From Flavobacterium sp. ASW18X (GTDB lineage: Bacteria; Bacteroidota; Bacteroidia; Flavobacteriales; Flavobacteriaceae): 64,000 nucleotides of DNA. The position numbers and the translations under genes were made by a program. The notes beneath the pieces are model-generated. The model saw only the letters and a program-made list of their open reading frames with translations. It made no database searches and had not been told where the DNA came from. The stretch is taken from assembly GCF_005144745.1 (NCBI RefSeq), contig NZ_SWKK01000008.1, positions 1 through 64,000 on the forward strand, read 5' to 3'. Shown here piece by piece: positions 44,313 through 54,242 of this stretch. How positions within the stretch are numbered: position 1 is the stretch's first letter; each line of letters opens with the position of its first letter.

Positions 44313-45758
44313 TTATCCTACTGATCCTTCTAAACTAATTTCTAATAACTTCTGTGCCTCCACAGCAAACTCCATTGGTAATTTGTTCAACACCTCTTTA
44401 CTAAAGCCATTAACAATAAGTGCAATTGCCTTTTCTGTGTCTATACCACGTTGGTTGCAATAGAAAATTTGGTCTTCGCCAATTTTACTGGTCGTGGCCT
44501 CGTGCTCTATTTGTGCCGATTTGTTTTTGGTTTCTATATAAGGAAAGGTATGCGCCCCACACTCATTACCCATCAACAAAGAATCGCACTGCGAAAAGTT
44601 ACGCGCATTTTCTGCCCTACTGTTTATTTGTACCAAACCACGGTAACTATTCTGGGATTTACCGGCAGAAATACCTTTAGAGATTATAGTACTCTTGGTG
44701 TTTTTACCCAAGTGAACCATTTTAGTGCCGGTATCTGCTTGCTGATAGTTGTTGGTTACGGCTATGGAATAAAACTCCCCGATTGAATTATCGCCTTTTA
44801 GAATACATGATGGATACTTCCATGTTACCGCAGAACCTGTTTCTACCTGTGTCCAAGATATTTTTGCGTTTTTCTCACAAAGCCCTCTTTTGGTCACAAA
44901 GTTGAACACACCACCTTTACCCTCTTTATCTCCGGGGAACCAGTTTTGTACCGTACTATATTTAATTTCTGCATCGTCTAGTGCAATAAGCTCTACAACG
45001 GCAGCGTGCAGTTGATTTTCATCTCTAGAAGGAGCAGTACATCCTTCTAAATAACTCACATAACTTCCTTCGTCAGCAACCACCAAAGTACGCTCAAACT
45101 GGCCTGTACCTGCTTGGTTAATTCTAAAATAGGTAGATAATTCCATTGGGCAACGCACGCCCTTTGGAATGTAACAGAAACTACCATCAGAAAAAACGGC
45201 AGAGTTTAATGCGGCATAAAAGTTATCTTTTTGCGGCACAACGGAACCTATGTGTTTTCTTACCAATTCTGGGTGCTCCTGTATGGCTTCAGAAATAGAA
45301 CAAAATATAATTCCTTTTTCTGCTAATGTCTTTTTAAACGTTGTAGCCACGGAAACAGAATCCATAACTACATCTACTGCAACACCGGCTAATTTTTTTT
45401 GCTCATCTAATGAGATACCCAATCGCTTAAACGTGTCTAGCAATTCTGGATCTACCTCATCTAGACTTTCGTACCTTGGCTTCTTGTTTGGTGCAGAGTA
45501 GTATGATATGTCTTGAAAATCTGGTTTTTCATAATGCACGTTTGCCCATTCTGGCTCGTCCATCTCTTTCCAGATTTTAAAAGCTTCTAAACGCCATTGG
45601 GTCATCCACTCAGGCTCATTCTTCTTTTTAGAAAGCGCAACAACAACTTCCTCATTCAACCCCTTAGGAAAGGTTTCAGATTCTATGTCTGTATAGAAAC
45701 CATATTCATACTCCTTGGTTTCTAATTCTTTTTTTAATTCCTCTTCTGTATACGCCAT
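44313..45758 (-). CDS. sufB: Fe-S cluster assembly protein SufB
   Basis: 481 residues; main scaffold of the SufBCD complex. Characteristic stretches: [83 protein letters not shown], and [21 protein letters not shown] with the conserved ligands. Second gene of the unit after the A-type carrier. Confidence 0.98.
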   Translation of the reverse strand: MAYTEEELKKELETKEYEYGFYTDIESETFPKGLNEEVVVALSKKKNEPEWMTQWRLEAFKIWKEMDEPEWANVHYEKPDFQDISYYSAPNKKPRYESLDEVDPELLDTFKRLGISLDEQKKLAGVAVDVVMDSVSVATTFKKTLAEKGIIFCSISEAIQEHPELVRKHIGSVVPQKDNFYAALNSAVFSDGSFCYIPKGVRCPMELSTYFRINQAGTGQFERTLVVADEGSYVSYLEGCTAPSRDENQLHAAVVELIALDDAEIKYSTVQNWFPGDKEGKGGVFNFVTKRGLCEKNAKISWTQVETGSAVTWKYPSCILKGDNSIGEFYSIAVTNNYQQADTGTKMVHLGKNTKSTIISKGISAGKSQNSYRGLVQINSRAENARNFSQCDSLLMGNECGAHTFPYIETKNKSAQIEHEATTSKIGEDQIFYCNQRGIDTEKAIALIVNGFSKEVLNKLPMEFAVEAQKLLEISLEGSVG

Positions 45759-45796
45759 AACAATCTTACTGTTCTCTTTTTGGTATTTATCTGGAT

Positions 45797-46126
45797 TTAA
45801 AGTGAAAAGCTTTCACCACAACCACAGGTTCTCTGGGCATTAGGATTGTTAAAAACAAAACCTTTACCATTCAAACCTCCTGAATATTCCAAAGTGGTGC
45901 CAACCAAGTATAAAAAACTCTTTTTATCCACCACAATTTTTATGTCATTATCTTCAAACACTTTATCGGTTTCTCCTACGGTGTTGTCAAAATTAAGTTC
46001 ATAGGACAATCCACTACAACCTCCACTCTTTACTCCAACACGTACGTAGTCCGAACCAGCTTCAAAGCCTTCCTCTGACATCAATGCGGCCACTTTAGCC
46101 TTTGCAGTATCTGATACTTTGATCAT
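45797..46126 (-). CDS. sufA: A-type Fe-S carrier (SufA/IscA family)
   Basis: 109 residues with the three carrier cysteines: [16 protein letters not shown] and the C-terminal [11 protein letters not shown]. It holds nascent clusters and passes them to targets. First gene of the SUF operon, 38 nt before sufB. The SufA name rests on context; ErpA/IscA proteins share the motif. Confidence 0.95.
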   Translation of the reverse strand: MIKVSDTAKAKVAALMSEEGFEAGSDYVRVGVKSGGCSGLSYELNFDNTVGETDKVFEDNDIKIVVDKKSFLYLVGTTLEYSGGLNGKGFVFNNPNAQRTCGCGESFSL

Positions 46127-46156
46127 GTTACAATTAGATTAATTATAAATAGCTTA

Positions 46157-46164
46157 CAAATATA
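46157..46164 (-). promoter_or_regulatory. SUF operon promoter -7 box
   Basis: Minus-strand TATATTTG, full TAnnTTTG match, about 30 nt before the first SUF gene start. No IscR-like palindrome was noticed upstream. Confidence 0.6.
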
Positions 46165-46314
46165 GTGGTTAAGACGTATTTTAACAGGATTCATAACATT
46201 ATTATAACGAATATTTCCATAAGCGTTTTCTATGATTCAGATTATACCGATTGCCATCGTGTATGAATACCTATTTTAGGGAATTATTAAAAATCGTATT
46301 TAAAGAATTCATCC

Positions 46315-46322
46315 TACTTTTG
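46315..46322 (+). promoter_or_regulatory. thiL promoter -7 box, near-leaderless
   Basis: TACTTTTG, full TAnnTTTG match, ends only 4 nt before the ATG at 46327. Transcription would then begin at or next to the start codon, giving a leaderless or nearly leaderless mRNA, a recurrent feature of Bacteroidota. Confidence 0.5.
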
Positions 46323-46326
46323 CAGT

Positions 46327-47367
46327 ATGTTAGAAGACAAAGAACAATCAAGAACACCTTTAGAACAGTTGGGCGAATTTGGCCTAATAACACATTTAAC
46401 CAAAGACTTTAAACTAGTACAAGAATCTAGTGTTAAAGGAATTGGTGATGATGCCGCTGTTTTAAATCATAAAAACCAAAAAACTATAGTTTCTACAGAT
46501 TTGTTGATTGAGGGCGTACATTTTAACTTGGCTTATATGCCACTAAAGCATTTGGGATACAAATCTGTGATGGTAAATCTGTCTGACATTTATGCTATGA
46601 ATGCCACAGCAACCCAAATCACAGTTTCTTTGGCCGTATCTAACCGTTTTCCCTTAGAAGCTTTGGAAGAATTTTACGCTGGTGTAGCAACAGCTTGTAA
46701 AATTTATGGCGTGGACCTTATTGGCGGAGACACAACATCTTCTACAAAAGGAATGCTCATAAGTGTTACAGCTATTGGCGTAGCCCAAGAAGAACAACTG
46801 GTGTACCGCAATGGAGCCAAAGAGAACGATTTGCTTGTTGTTTCTGGTGATATTGGTGGCGCTTATCTTGGTTTGCAAGTTTTAGAGCGCGAAAACGAGG
46901 TTTTTAAAGTGAATCCGCAAAACCAGCCCGATTTAGATGCCTACAGTTACATTGTAGAAAGACAATTAAAGCCTGAAGCTAGAAAAGATATTGTTGAATT
47001 GCTAGCGAAATTAGAAGTGAAACCTACCGCTATGATAGATATTAGTGACGGACTTTCTTCTGAAATTTTGCATTTGTGTCAAAATAGCAATGTTGGTTGT
47101 GATTTATATGAAGATAAAATTCCTTTAGACCCCACGGTAATTGCCACTTCTGAAGAGTTTAAAATAGATAGCACGATGATTGCTTTGAGTGGTGGAGAAG
47201 ATTATGAGTTATTGTTTACCATAAATCAAAAAGATTTTCCTAAGATAAAGGCCAATCCTAATCTTACAGTTATCGGTCATATGACAGAGAAAAGTATGGG
47301 CGCACAGCTAGTTACGCGTTCTGGCGCAAAAATGGAATTAAAAGCACAGGGCTGGAATTCGTTTTAA
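46327..47367 (+). CDS. thiL: thiamine-monophosphate kinase
   Basis: 346 residues; phosphorylates TMP to thiamine diphosphate. Markers: VKGIGDDAAVLN, VSTDLLIEGVHFNL, MVNLSDIYAMNA, DLIGGDTTSS, ISVTAIGVA, MIDISDGLSSEILHL and SGGEDYELLFT. Stand-alone gene; its stop abuts that of the convergent small zinc-binding protein gene. Confidence 0.97.
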   Translation: MLEDKEQSRTPLEQLGEFGLITHLTKDFKLVQESSVKGIGDDAAVLNHKNQKTIVSTDLLIEGVHFNLAYMPLKHLGYKSVMVNLSDIYAMNATATQITVSLAVSNRFPLEALEEFYAGVATACKIYGVDLIGGDTTSSTKGMLISVTAIGVAQEEQLVYRNGAKENDLLVVSGDIGGAYLGLQVLERENEVFKVNPQNQPDLDAYSYIVERQLKPEARKDIVELLAKLEVKPTAMIDISDGLSSEILHLCQNSNVGCDLYEDKIPLDPTVIATSEEFKIDSTMIALSGGEDYELLFTINQKDFPKIKANPNLTVIGHMTEKSMGAQLVTRSGAKMELKAQGWNSF

Positions 47368-47640
47368 TTAGGCAACCCGTCTGCGTTCTGTTTGCTTTTT
47401 AGACGCTCTACGGTTTCTTTTCTGGTACATTTCTTCTAGGGTCTTATTTATCTCCCTCATTTTATCCGTAAGAATGGTCAGTTTACCACGTTCATCCGTA
47501 GTTACTTGTTTTTGACAATGAATACAACGGTATTCTTTAATATGATGTGTCACTTTCTTAGACACAACAAAATGATGCCCAAAAAATTGACAGAAAATAC
47601 CAGTAAGCTTATTGCCATCGGGGGTAATGGTTCCTTTCAT
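47368..47640 (-). CDS. small conserved protein with Cys/His pattern, 90 aa
   Basis: 90 residues. It has C17 with H22/H23 in ICQFFGHHF and C39-x2-C42 in YRCIHCQKQV, a likely zinc site. A basic coiled C-terminus follows (MREINKTLEEMYQKRNRRASKK). Resembles unnamed Flavobacteriaceae proteins with a ferredoxin/zinc-ribbon-like head; nucleic-acid binding is plausible from the charge. Its own promoter region (47641-47915) is shared with the divergent brnQ. Confidence 0.7.
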   Translation of the reverse strand: MKGTITPDGNKLTGIFCQFFGHHFVVSKKVTHHIKEYRCIHCQKQVTTDERGKLTILTDKMREINKTLEEMYQKRNRRASKKQTERRRVA

Positions 47641-47787
47641 ACATCAAGGTTTAAATGGCACGTTTAGACTTGGGGCCTTAACAATGCGGTTATACAATAT
47701 TAGGTTTGGTTCTTTATTATTGAAAACAGCTGAAAATCAACTGTAAACATACTTATGCAACGGCACTCCCCTTCTGTTTAGTATACG

Positions 47788-47859
47788 TTTTATCGTATTT
47801 TCTACAAAAATTTCGATAAAAGGCATATTTTCGACAAAATTCAGCAAATAATCGACGAA
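47788..47859. promoter_or_regulatory. cluster of CGAYAAAA motifs upstream of brnQ
   Basis: CGATAAAA at 47814, CGACAAAA at 47832 and CGACGAAC at 47853 (spacings 18 and 21 nt), plus an inverted copy TTTTATCG at 47788-47795. They lie in the 275-nt gap between the divergent small protein gene and brnQ. The same motif occurs upstream of hemA and the subtilisin gene. No other feature is seen in this gap. Confidence 0.4.
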
Positions 47860-47915
47860 CCGTTGCGGGCTTCAAGATACAAATACAGCGCTTATTAACA
47901 AATAATTAGTGATTA

Positions 47916-49190
47916 ATGTTACGTAAAAAAGACACCTTACTTGTAGGTTTCGCCCTCTTTTCTTTATTTTTTGGTGCTGGCAACCTTATTCTACCCCCCT
48001 ATTTAGGATTTACCTCCGGTATAGATTGGTGGGTAGTAACTTTGGGTTTTGTACTTACTGGTGTTGTCGTACCCATCTTTGGCATTGTGGCTCATGCCCG
48101 ATTACAAGGCACCTTATTCGATGTCGGTAAAAAAGTATCTCCAACATTCAGTTTAATTTATGCCTACCTTATATATCTAATATCTATTTTACTACCTGCG
48201 CCACGTACTGCGGCTGTGACCCATGAGATAGCTATTGCTCCACTTTTTAATAGTCCCTCATGGCTTACAAGTACGATTTACTTTGCATTGGTATTTGTAT
48301 TTGCCTTAAATCGCTCTAAAGTGCTAAGCATTATTGGCAAATTTCTTACTCCAGCCATCTTACTTATTTTGGCAGCAATTATTATTAGTGCAATTGTTGG
48401 TTTTGATAGCGCTCTTGCTCCTAGTAGTGTTGCGCATGGGTTTAGTACTGGTTTTTTAGAAGGATATCAAACATTCGATGCTATTGCTGCAGTAGTTGTA
48501 GGTGGTGTTATTATAATCTCTGTTAACCTAGATTTTAAGCAATTAGATGCCGCGTCCAAAAGGAAACTCATTGCTAGAGCTGGTCTTATTGCTGGTTTGG
48601 GTTTATTTGCAGTCTATGCTGGATTAATTTATACGGGAGCACATTTACAATCTGAGTTTATTGGGATTACGGACCGAACAGCCTTGTTATCCGAAATTAG
48701 CATCATTACGTTAGGCAATATTGCCTCCTTGCTTTTAAGTGTGCTAGTATCACTCGCCTGTTTTACCACGGCTGTTGGAATTATTACAGGTACCGCAGAT
48801 TTTATGAAAGGAAGATGTAATGAAAGTCAATCTGTTTATATAATGACTGTAGCGCTTTGTTGCTTGATTGGTCTTTTGGTAGGCCAGTTCAACGTGGAAT
48901 TTATAATTAAAGTCGCCGTACCTGCATTAATGTTCATTTATCCCGTGACTATAATCCTAATACTATTAAATGTAGTTCCAGATACACTTGGCAGCCCAAA
49001 AGTTTTTAAATGGGTTACAGCAACTGCTGTTCTATTTAGCACTCCCGATTTTCTTGCTACCATTGGGTATCCACAGCTGGGCAATATAGCAAGTGATTGG
49101 TTACCCTTGGCTAAATTTCAAATGGGTTGGATATTACCCTGTATGTTAGTATTTGCAATAGTCAATGCTACCAAAAAAATAGGCGCATAA
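47916..49190 (+). CDS. brnQ: branched-chain amino acid transport protein BrnQ
   Basis: 424 residues with 12 predicted transmembrane helices; LIVCS family. The signature is near the N-terminus: TLLVGFALFSLFFGAGNLILPPYLG. Cation-coupled uptake of Leu, Ile and Val. Ends at a hairpin that also serves the convergent pepP gene. Possible regulation through the CGAYAAAA motifs upstream. Confidence 0.94.
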   Translation: MLRKKDTLLVGFALFSLFFGAGNLILPPYLGFTSGIDWWVVTLGFVLTGVVVPIFGIVAHARLQGTLFDVGKKVSPTFSLIYAYLIYLISILLPAPRTAAVTHEIAIAPLFNSPSWLTSTIYFALVFVFALNRSKVLSIIGKFLTPAILLILAAIIISAIVGFDSALAPSSVAHGFSTGFLEGYQTFDAIAAVVVGGVIIISVNLDFKQLDAASKRKLIARAGLIAGLGLFAVYAGLIYTGAHLQSEFIGITDRTALLSEISIITLGNIASLLLSVLVSLACFTTAVGIITGTADFMKGRCNESQSVYIMTVALCCLIGLLVGQFNVEFIIKVAVPALMFIYPVTIILILLNVVPDTLGSPKVFKWVTATAVLFSTPDFLATIGYPQLGNIASDWLPLAKFQMGWILPCMLVFAIVNATKKIGA

Positions 49191-49196
49191 AGCGCC
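49182..49196 (-). terminator. terminator between brnQ and pepP
   Basis: GGCGC/GCGCC stem with a 5-nt loop, followed on the minus strand by TATTTTTTT, so it mainly ends the pepP transcript. It overlaps the brnQ stop. Confidence 0.6.
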
Positions 49197-49222
49197 CATT
49201 TTATCCTATGTAATGGCTGAAA

Positions 49223-50515
49223 CTAGGCATTCATCAATTCCTCTATCTCTTCAGCTGCTAACGGTATGTTTTGCATTAGATTAAAAGGCTCACCACTTTC
49301 TTGGATAACCACATCATCCTCTAAACGAACACCAAAACCTTCTTCAGGAATATAAATACCGGGTTCTACGGTAAATACCATATTGGCTTTCATTGGTGTT
49401 TTTAAAGCCCCATAATCATGCGTGTTTAGACCGATATGGTGACTGGTACCGTGCATAAAATACTTCTTATAAGCGGGCCAATCTGGATCTTCGTTTTGTA
49501 CCGCGGCTTTGTCTAAAAGACCTAATCCCAATAATTCAGACGTCATTATTTTACCAACTTCTTTATGATATTCTGCCCACAAGGTGCCTGGAACCAACAT
49601 TTTAGTTGCCTGCTCTTTTACCCGTAAAACGGCATCATAAACCGCACGCTGTCTTGCCGTAAAACGCCCGCTCACAGGTATAGTTCGGGTCATATCACTA
49701 GAATAATTGGCATATTCTGCAGCCAAATCCATCAAAATAAGCTCTCCTTCTTTACACTCTTGATTGTTTTCTATGTAATGTAACACATTCGCATTATTAC
49801 CAGAGGCGATGATAGGTGTATAAGCAAACCCCTTACTTCTATTGCGTACAAATTCGTGTAAAAATTCGGCTTCAATCTCATACTCAAACACACCAGGTTT
49901 AACAAACTCTAATACACGTCTAAAACCTTTTTCAGTTATATTACAAGCAATTTGCATAATCGCAATTTCTTCTGGCTCTTTAATGCCTCTAATTTCTTGT
50001 AATATAGGGTTGCTTTTTGCCCATTGATGCGCAGGAAAGTTTTGTTTGCATTTACGGATAAAACGGTCTTCTCTAGTTTGTGTTTCTACGGCTTGCCGGT
50101 AATGTTCGTTCGTATTAAAATAAATAGTTTCGGCCTCCGTCATCAAATCAAAGAAAATCTTATCAAAATCACTTAACCAATACACTGTTTGTATACCAGA
50201 TACACGTGTTGCATCCTCCTTGGTAAGCTTAGCCCCTTCCCAAACCGCAATATGCGCATTGGTTTCTCTTACAAATAATAGCTCTCTATGCTTTGGATTT
50301 AACGCATCCGGAAAAAGTATTAATATGGTTTCTTCTTGGTCTGCCCCAGACAAATAAAACAAATCCCTGTCTTGTTCAAACGGCATGGTGGCATCGGCAC
50401 CTATGGGATAAATGTCGTTAGAATTAAAGACTGCAATACTTTTAGCTTTCATGCGCTGCATGAATTTCTTTCTATTCTTAACAAATAACTGACTGTCTAT
50501 TGGGTCATATTTCAT
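49223..50515 (-). CDS. pepP: Xaa-Pro aminopeptidase (aminopeptidase P)
   Basis: 430 residues from the ATG at 50515; M24B creatinase-fold. The metal ligands are visible: Asp in LILMDLAAEY and YSSDMTRTIPVSG, His in MHGTSHHIGLNTHD, Glu in FTVEPGIYIPEEG and in GVRLEDDVVI. Releases N-terminal residues before proline. A frame extension to 50557 is unlikely, because a -7 box (minus TACTTTTG, 50540-50533) lies inside it. Confidence 0.95.
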   Translation of the reverse strand: MKYDPIDSQLFVKNRKKFMQRMKAKSIAVFNSNDIYPIGADATMPFEQDRDLFYLSGADQEETILILFPDALNPKHRELLFVRETNAHIAVWEGAKLTKEDATRVSGIQTVYWLSDFDKIFFDLMTEAETIYFNTNEHYRQAVETQTREDRFIRKCKQNFPAHQWAKSNPILQEIRGIKEPEEIAIMQIACNITEKGFRRVLEFVKPGVFEYEIEAEFLHEFVRNRSKGFAYTPIIASGNNANVLHYIENNQECKEGELILMDLAAEYANYSSDMTRTIPVSGRFTARQRAVYDAVLRVKEQATKMLVPGTLWAEYHKEVGKIMTSELLGLGLLDKAAVQNEDPDWPAYKKYFMHGTSHHIGLNTHDYGALKTPMKANMVFTVEPGIYIPEEGFGVRLEDDVVIQESGEPFNLMQNIPLAAEEIEELMNA

Positions 50516-50532
50516 ACAAAATCTGTTTTTTT

Positions 50533-50540
50533 CAAAAGTA
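50533..50540 (-). promoter_or_regulatory. pepP promoter -7 box
   Basis: Minus-strand TACTTTTG, full TAnnTTTG match, 17 nt before the chosen ATG. Confidence 0.55.
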
Positions 50541-50667
50541 ACGAATGCAGTCACCATTGTAAAATCTTAATTAAAAGGGCATCGCTATTAAAAGCAATAA
50601 ATACTACTATTGGTAGACTACATAGTTATTATTACCTTTCTGCTCGACTAATCCCAACCTCAAAAAA

Positions 50668-53517
50668 ATGAAACGTTTATTCCTTTTTGTCCTAATTATT
50701 GGCTTACATTTTTGTTATGCACAGCCCAGAGCTACTACAGAAAACTATGTTAAAGATGCATTAGAGGCAAAAGCCAAACTAGAAGAAGTTTCGCTGTTAA
50801 AAAATATATCCTTGACCAACATTGGACCAGCAATTATGAGTGGTCGTGTGGTGGACTTAGCGGTTAATGAAGCTGACCCTACGGAATTTTATGTAGCCTA
50901 TGCTTCTGGAGGTCTTTGGCACACTAAAGACAATGGCATTTCTTTCACCCCAATTATGGATAATGCACCTACCCAGAATATTGGTGATATTGCGGTACAC
51001 TGGGCCAGCCACACTATTTGGGTAGGCACAGGAGAAAATAATGCTTCTAGATCTAGTTACGCTGGAATAGGAGTATTAAAATCTACGGACAATGGTGCCA
51101 CTTGGGAAAATATGGGTTTAAAAGACAGCCACCACATTGGCCGAATAGTCATTGACCCAGACAATCCAGATACTGTTATAGTTGGTGCTACAGGACATTT
51201 GTATTCTGCAAACGAAGAAAGAGGTATTTACAAAACAATAGATGGGGGTAAAACTTGGACTAAAACGCTTTACGTAAATGCAGAAAGTGGCGTAATAGAC
51301 GTGGCTGTAGACCCTAAAAATTTTAAGACTCAATACGCCGCCACTTGGCAAAAAGACAGAAAAGCTTGGAATTTTATAGGTAACGGCTCAGGGTCTGCCA
51401 TTTACAAAAGTTTGGATGCTGGTAGCACATGGAATAAAATAACACTAGAAGGCAGTGGCTTCCCTGCAAGTGAGGGTGTGGGCCGTATTGGATTGGCCGT
51501 TTTTAACGATTCTATTGTTTATGCGATATTAGACAATCAAGAAAGGAGGGCTAAAGCGCTTAAAAAGGTTGTTGATGGGGACAAATTAACCAAAGACGAT
51601 TTTAAAACCATGAACAAACGCACTTTACTAGGTCTGGACAACAAGCGTTTAAATACGTTCTTAAAGACCAATGGTTTTCAAGAAAAATATCGTGCAGAGA
51701 ATGTAAAGGCACTGGTACGTGATGGCTTGGTAGAGCCAGTGGATTTAGCCAAATACTTAGAAGACGTCAATTCACTCTTGTTTGATACTCCTGTGAAAGG
51801 TGCAGAAGTTTATAAAAGTACCGACGCCGGCGCCACATGGTCAAAAACACATGAAGATTACATTGATGACCTCTTTTATAGCTATGGTTATTATTTTGCT
51901 CAAATTGCAGTTGACCCTAGTGATAGCGAACGCATTTATTTAGCTGGTGTACCATTAATAAGGTCTACAGATGGTGGAAAAACTTTTGAAAGTATTAGCA
52001 AAGAAAATGTACATTCTGACCACCACGCCCTGTGGATTAATCCAAAAAAACCAGGCCATTTAATTAATGGTAATGATGGTGGTGTAAACATTACTTATAC
52101 AGATGGTGATGTGTGGATGAAAAACAACCAGCCTAGTGTAGGGCAATTTTATGCTATTAATGTAGATAATGAGGAACCATACAATGTATATGGCGGCCTA
52201 CAAGATAACGGAGTTTGGAAAGCTCCACATACCACTAAAATTAATAATGGTTGGCAAAGTAGTGGTAAAAATCCTTGGGAAATGCTAATGGGGGGTGATG
52301 GTATGCAAGTGCAAATAGATAGCAGAAATTCAGATATTGTTTTTACCGGATTTCAATTTGGGAACTACTATAGGATAGATTTAGCAACGGGCAAGCGCAA
52401 TCCCATACAACCTAAGCATGAACTAGGAGAGAGTCCTTATCGTTTTAATTGGCAAACACCAATATTACTATCCCCTCACAACCAAGATATTCTTTATCTA
52501 GGAAGCAATAAGTTACACCGTTCTATGGACCAAGGTACTACTTGGCAAAGTATTTCTGAAGATGTAACTCATGGCGGCAAAAAAGGAAATGTTGCTTATG
52601 GTACCATCACAACAATTTCTGAATCTCCTTTTACCTTTGGGCTATTGTATGTAGGTACAGACGATGGTCTAATCCATGTTTCTAAGGATGGTGGACATAG
52701 TTGGACCAATGTTGCCAACCCATTACCAAAAAAATTATGGGTGACCGAAGTTGCAGCTTCTAAACACAAAAAATCTAGAGTCTACGCTACACTTAACGGG
52801 TATCGTTGGGATAATTTTGTGCCTTATGCCTATGTAAGCGAAGATTATGGGGTTAGCTGGAAAAATATTGTAGAAGACCTGCCAGCATCCCCAATTAATG
52901 CATTAGTAGAAGACCCTAGTAATGAAAACCTATTGTTTATAGGTACAGATAATGGATTATATGCTAGTTTGGACCGAGGCAACTCTTGGCATAGCATGCA
53001 AAATGGAATGCCTAATGTAGCAGTACACGATTTAGTTATACAAAAAAGAGACCAACATTTGTTAGTGGGCACCCATGGTAGAAGTATTTATAAAGCAGAC
53101 ATAGGCTTTTTACAAGAAGTAGACTTTGACCTTGACCGTGAAAAGCTACATGTATTTAAATTAGAAAACATAAAACATTCTGGGAGATGGGGAAATAGCT
53201 GGTCTTCTTGGGGAACTCCAAACACTCCTGGTCTTGATGTTAATTTTTATACCAATACCGCAGATACATTCCAAGCCAAGGTGAGTACCAAAGATGGCAT
53301 TACCATAAGCCAAGCAAACCTAGAGGCTATTAAAGGATTTAATGTATTGCATTTTGATGTAGCTTTTGACAAAGAAGGAAAAAAAGCATATTTACAAAAA
53401 AACAAAACCACCTTAACAGAAGCTAACAATGGTAAAACGTACCTACCAAAAGGCGCCTATGTTTTAGAGGTTTCTGGCAATGGAAGCAAGCAAACCAAAG
53501 AATTTAAAATAGAATAA
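50668..53517 (+). CDS. exported BNR/sortilin-like beta-propeller protein
   Basis: 949 residues with a signal peptide (FLFVLIIGLHFCYAQP). At least nine Asp-box (BNR) repeats of the type SxDxGxTW are seen, for example STDNGATW, TIDGGKTW, SLDAGSTW, STDGGKTF, SKDGGHSW, SLDRGNSW. They make two stacked propellers as in VPS10/sortilin or 'glycosyl hydrolase' BNR proteins of Bacteroidota. A helical insertion (about 290-375) interrupts the first, and a beta-sandwich ends the protein. No catalytic residues of a sialidase are apparent, so binding is as likely as hydrolysis. The DUF2721 gene follows directly. Confidence 0.9.
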   Translation: MKRLFLFVLIIGLHFCYAQPRATTENYVKDALEAKAKLEEVSLLKNISLTNIGPAIMSGRVVDLAVNEADPTEFYVAYASGGLWHTKDNGISFTPIMDNAPTQNIGDIAVHWASHTIWVGTGENNASRSSYAGIGVLKSTDNGATWENMGLKDSHHIGRIVIDPDNPDTVIVGATGHLYSANEERGIYKTIDGGKTWTKTLYVNAESGVIDVAVDPKNFKTQYAATWQKDRKAWNFIGNGSGSAIYKSLDAGSTWNKITLEGSGFPASEGVGRIGLAVFNDSIVYAILDNQERRAKALKKVVDGDKLTKDDFKTMNKRTLLGLDNKRLNTFLKTNGFQEKYRAENVKALVRDGLVEPVDLAKYLEDVNSLLFDTPVKGAEVYKSTDAGATWSKTHEDYIDDLFYSYGYYFAQIAVDPSDSERIYLAGVPLIRSTDGGKTFESISKENVHSDHHALWINPKKPGHLINGNDGGVNITYTDGDVWMKNNQPSVGQFYAINVDNEEPYNVYGGLQDNGVWKAPHTTKINNGWQSSGKNPWEMLMGGDGMQVQIDSRNSDIVFTGFQFGNYYRIDLATGKRNPIQPKHELGESPYRFNWQTPILLSPHNQDILYLGSNKLHRSMDQGTTWQSISEDVTHGGKKGNVAYGTITTISESPFTFGLLYVGTDDGLIHVSKDGGHSWTNVANPLPKKLWVTEVAASKHKKSRVYATLNGYRWDNFVPYAYVSEDYGVSWKNIVEDLPASPINALVEDPSNENLLFIGTDNGLYASLDRGNSWHSMQNGMPNVAVHDLVIQKRDQHLLVGTHGRSIYKADIGFLQEVDFDLDREKLHVFKLENIKHSGRWGNSWSSWGTPNTPGLDVNFYTNTADTFQAKVSTKDGITISQANLEAIKGFNVLHFDVAFDKEGKKAYLQKNKTTLTEANNGKTYLPKGAYVLEVSGNGSKQTKEFKIE

Positions 53518-53904
53518 ATGCAATTAAGCTTAAGCATACCTGCACTTTTGTTTCCTGCCATTTCTTTAACCATGCTGGCTTATAATGCAAGGTATTTGGC
53601 CATTGCGGCTTTAATTAGGCAATTGCACGTACAATTTTTAGAAACCCAAGCACAACCCCTAAAAAAACAAATAGAATTACTACGTAAACGTTTAGAAATA
53701 ATAAAATGGATGCAAGCCACAGCTATTGCCAGTTTTTTGTTGGCTGCTGTAACCATGTTTTTAGTTTACGTAGAGCTCGAGCTCTGGGCGAATATAGTTT
53801 TTGGTTTTAGTTTAATATTCTTAATGGTTTCTCTGGTATTGTCCTTTATAGAGGTACAATTATCTACAAAAGCGCTGGGAGTACAATTAAATAGCATGGA
53901 GTAA
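53518..53904 (+). CDS. DUF2721 family membrane protein
   Basis: 128 residues. Three predicted transmembrane helices (LSIPALLFPAISLTMLAYNA; WMQATAIASFLLAAVTMFLVY; ANIVFGFSLIFLMVSLVLSF) with a charged amphipathic helix between the first two (KKQIELLRKRLEI). Family function unknown. Starts the base after the BNR gene stop and shares TAATG with the cupin gene, so all three are co-translated. Confidence 0.9.
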   Translation: MQLSLSIPALLFPAISLTMLAYNARYLAIAALIRQLHVQFLETQAQPLKKQIELLRKRLEIIKWMQATAIASFLLAAVTMFLVYVELELWANIVFGFSLIFLMVSLVLSFIEVQLSTKALGVQLNSME

Positions 53905-54242
53905 TGAAGTTAGTTTTACAAGAAGATTTACCACTACAAGAAGTAAGTCACGACCCAGATATAAAGAAAAAAGTGTTCTTGAATAAAGGCGATATTCCCC
54001 ATTTGATGATGTTTAGCACTGCCACTTTTACTCCAGGGCAATCCGTAGAAACGCATAAACACGATACCATGACTGAAGTATTTTATATACAAAAAGGCAT
54101 GGCAGAATTTACCGTTGAAGGCAAGAAATATATTTTAAAACAAGGACATTGTATTACCATAGAAGCTGGAGAGTATCACAGCCAAAAAAATCCTTTTGAT
54201 GCTGATGTAACTTGGCTATATTTTGGGGTAGACGTAGGATAA
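53904..54242 (+). CDS. cupin domain protein
   Basis: 112 residues, single cupin barrel. Metal-site motif 1 is VETHKHDTMTEVFYIQKGMAEF (His, His, Glu) and motif 2 is ITIEAGEYHSQKNP (His). Could be a small oxygenase, isomerase or a sugar- or metal-binding protein; substrate not readable. Coupled to the DUF2721 gene. Confidence 0.88.
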   Translation: MKLVLQEDLPLQEVSHDPDIKKKVFLNKGDIPHLMMFSTATFTPGQSVETHKHDTMTEVFYIQKGMAEFTVEGKKYILKQGHCITIEAGEYHSQKNPFDADVTWLYFGVDVG

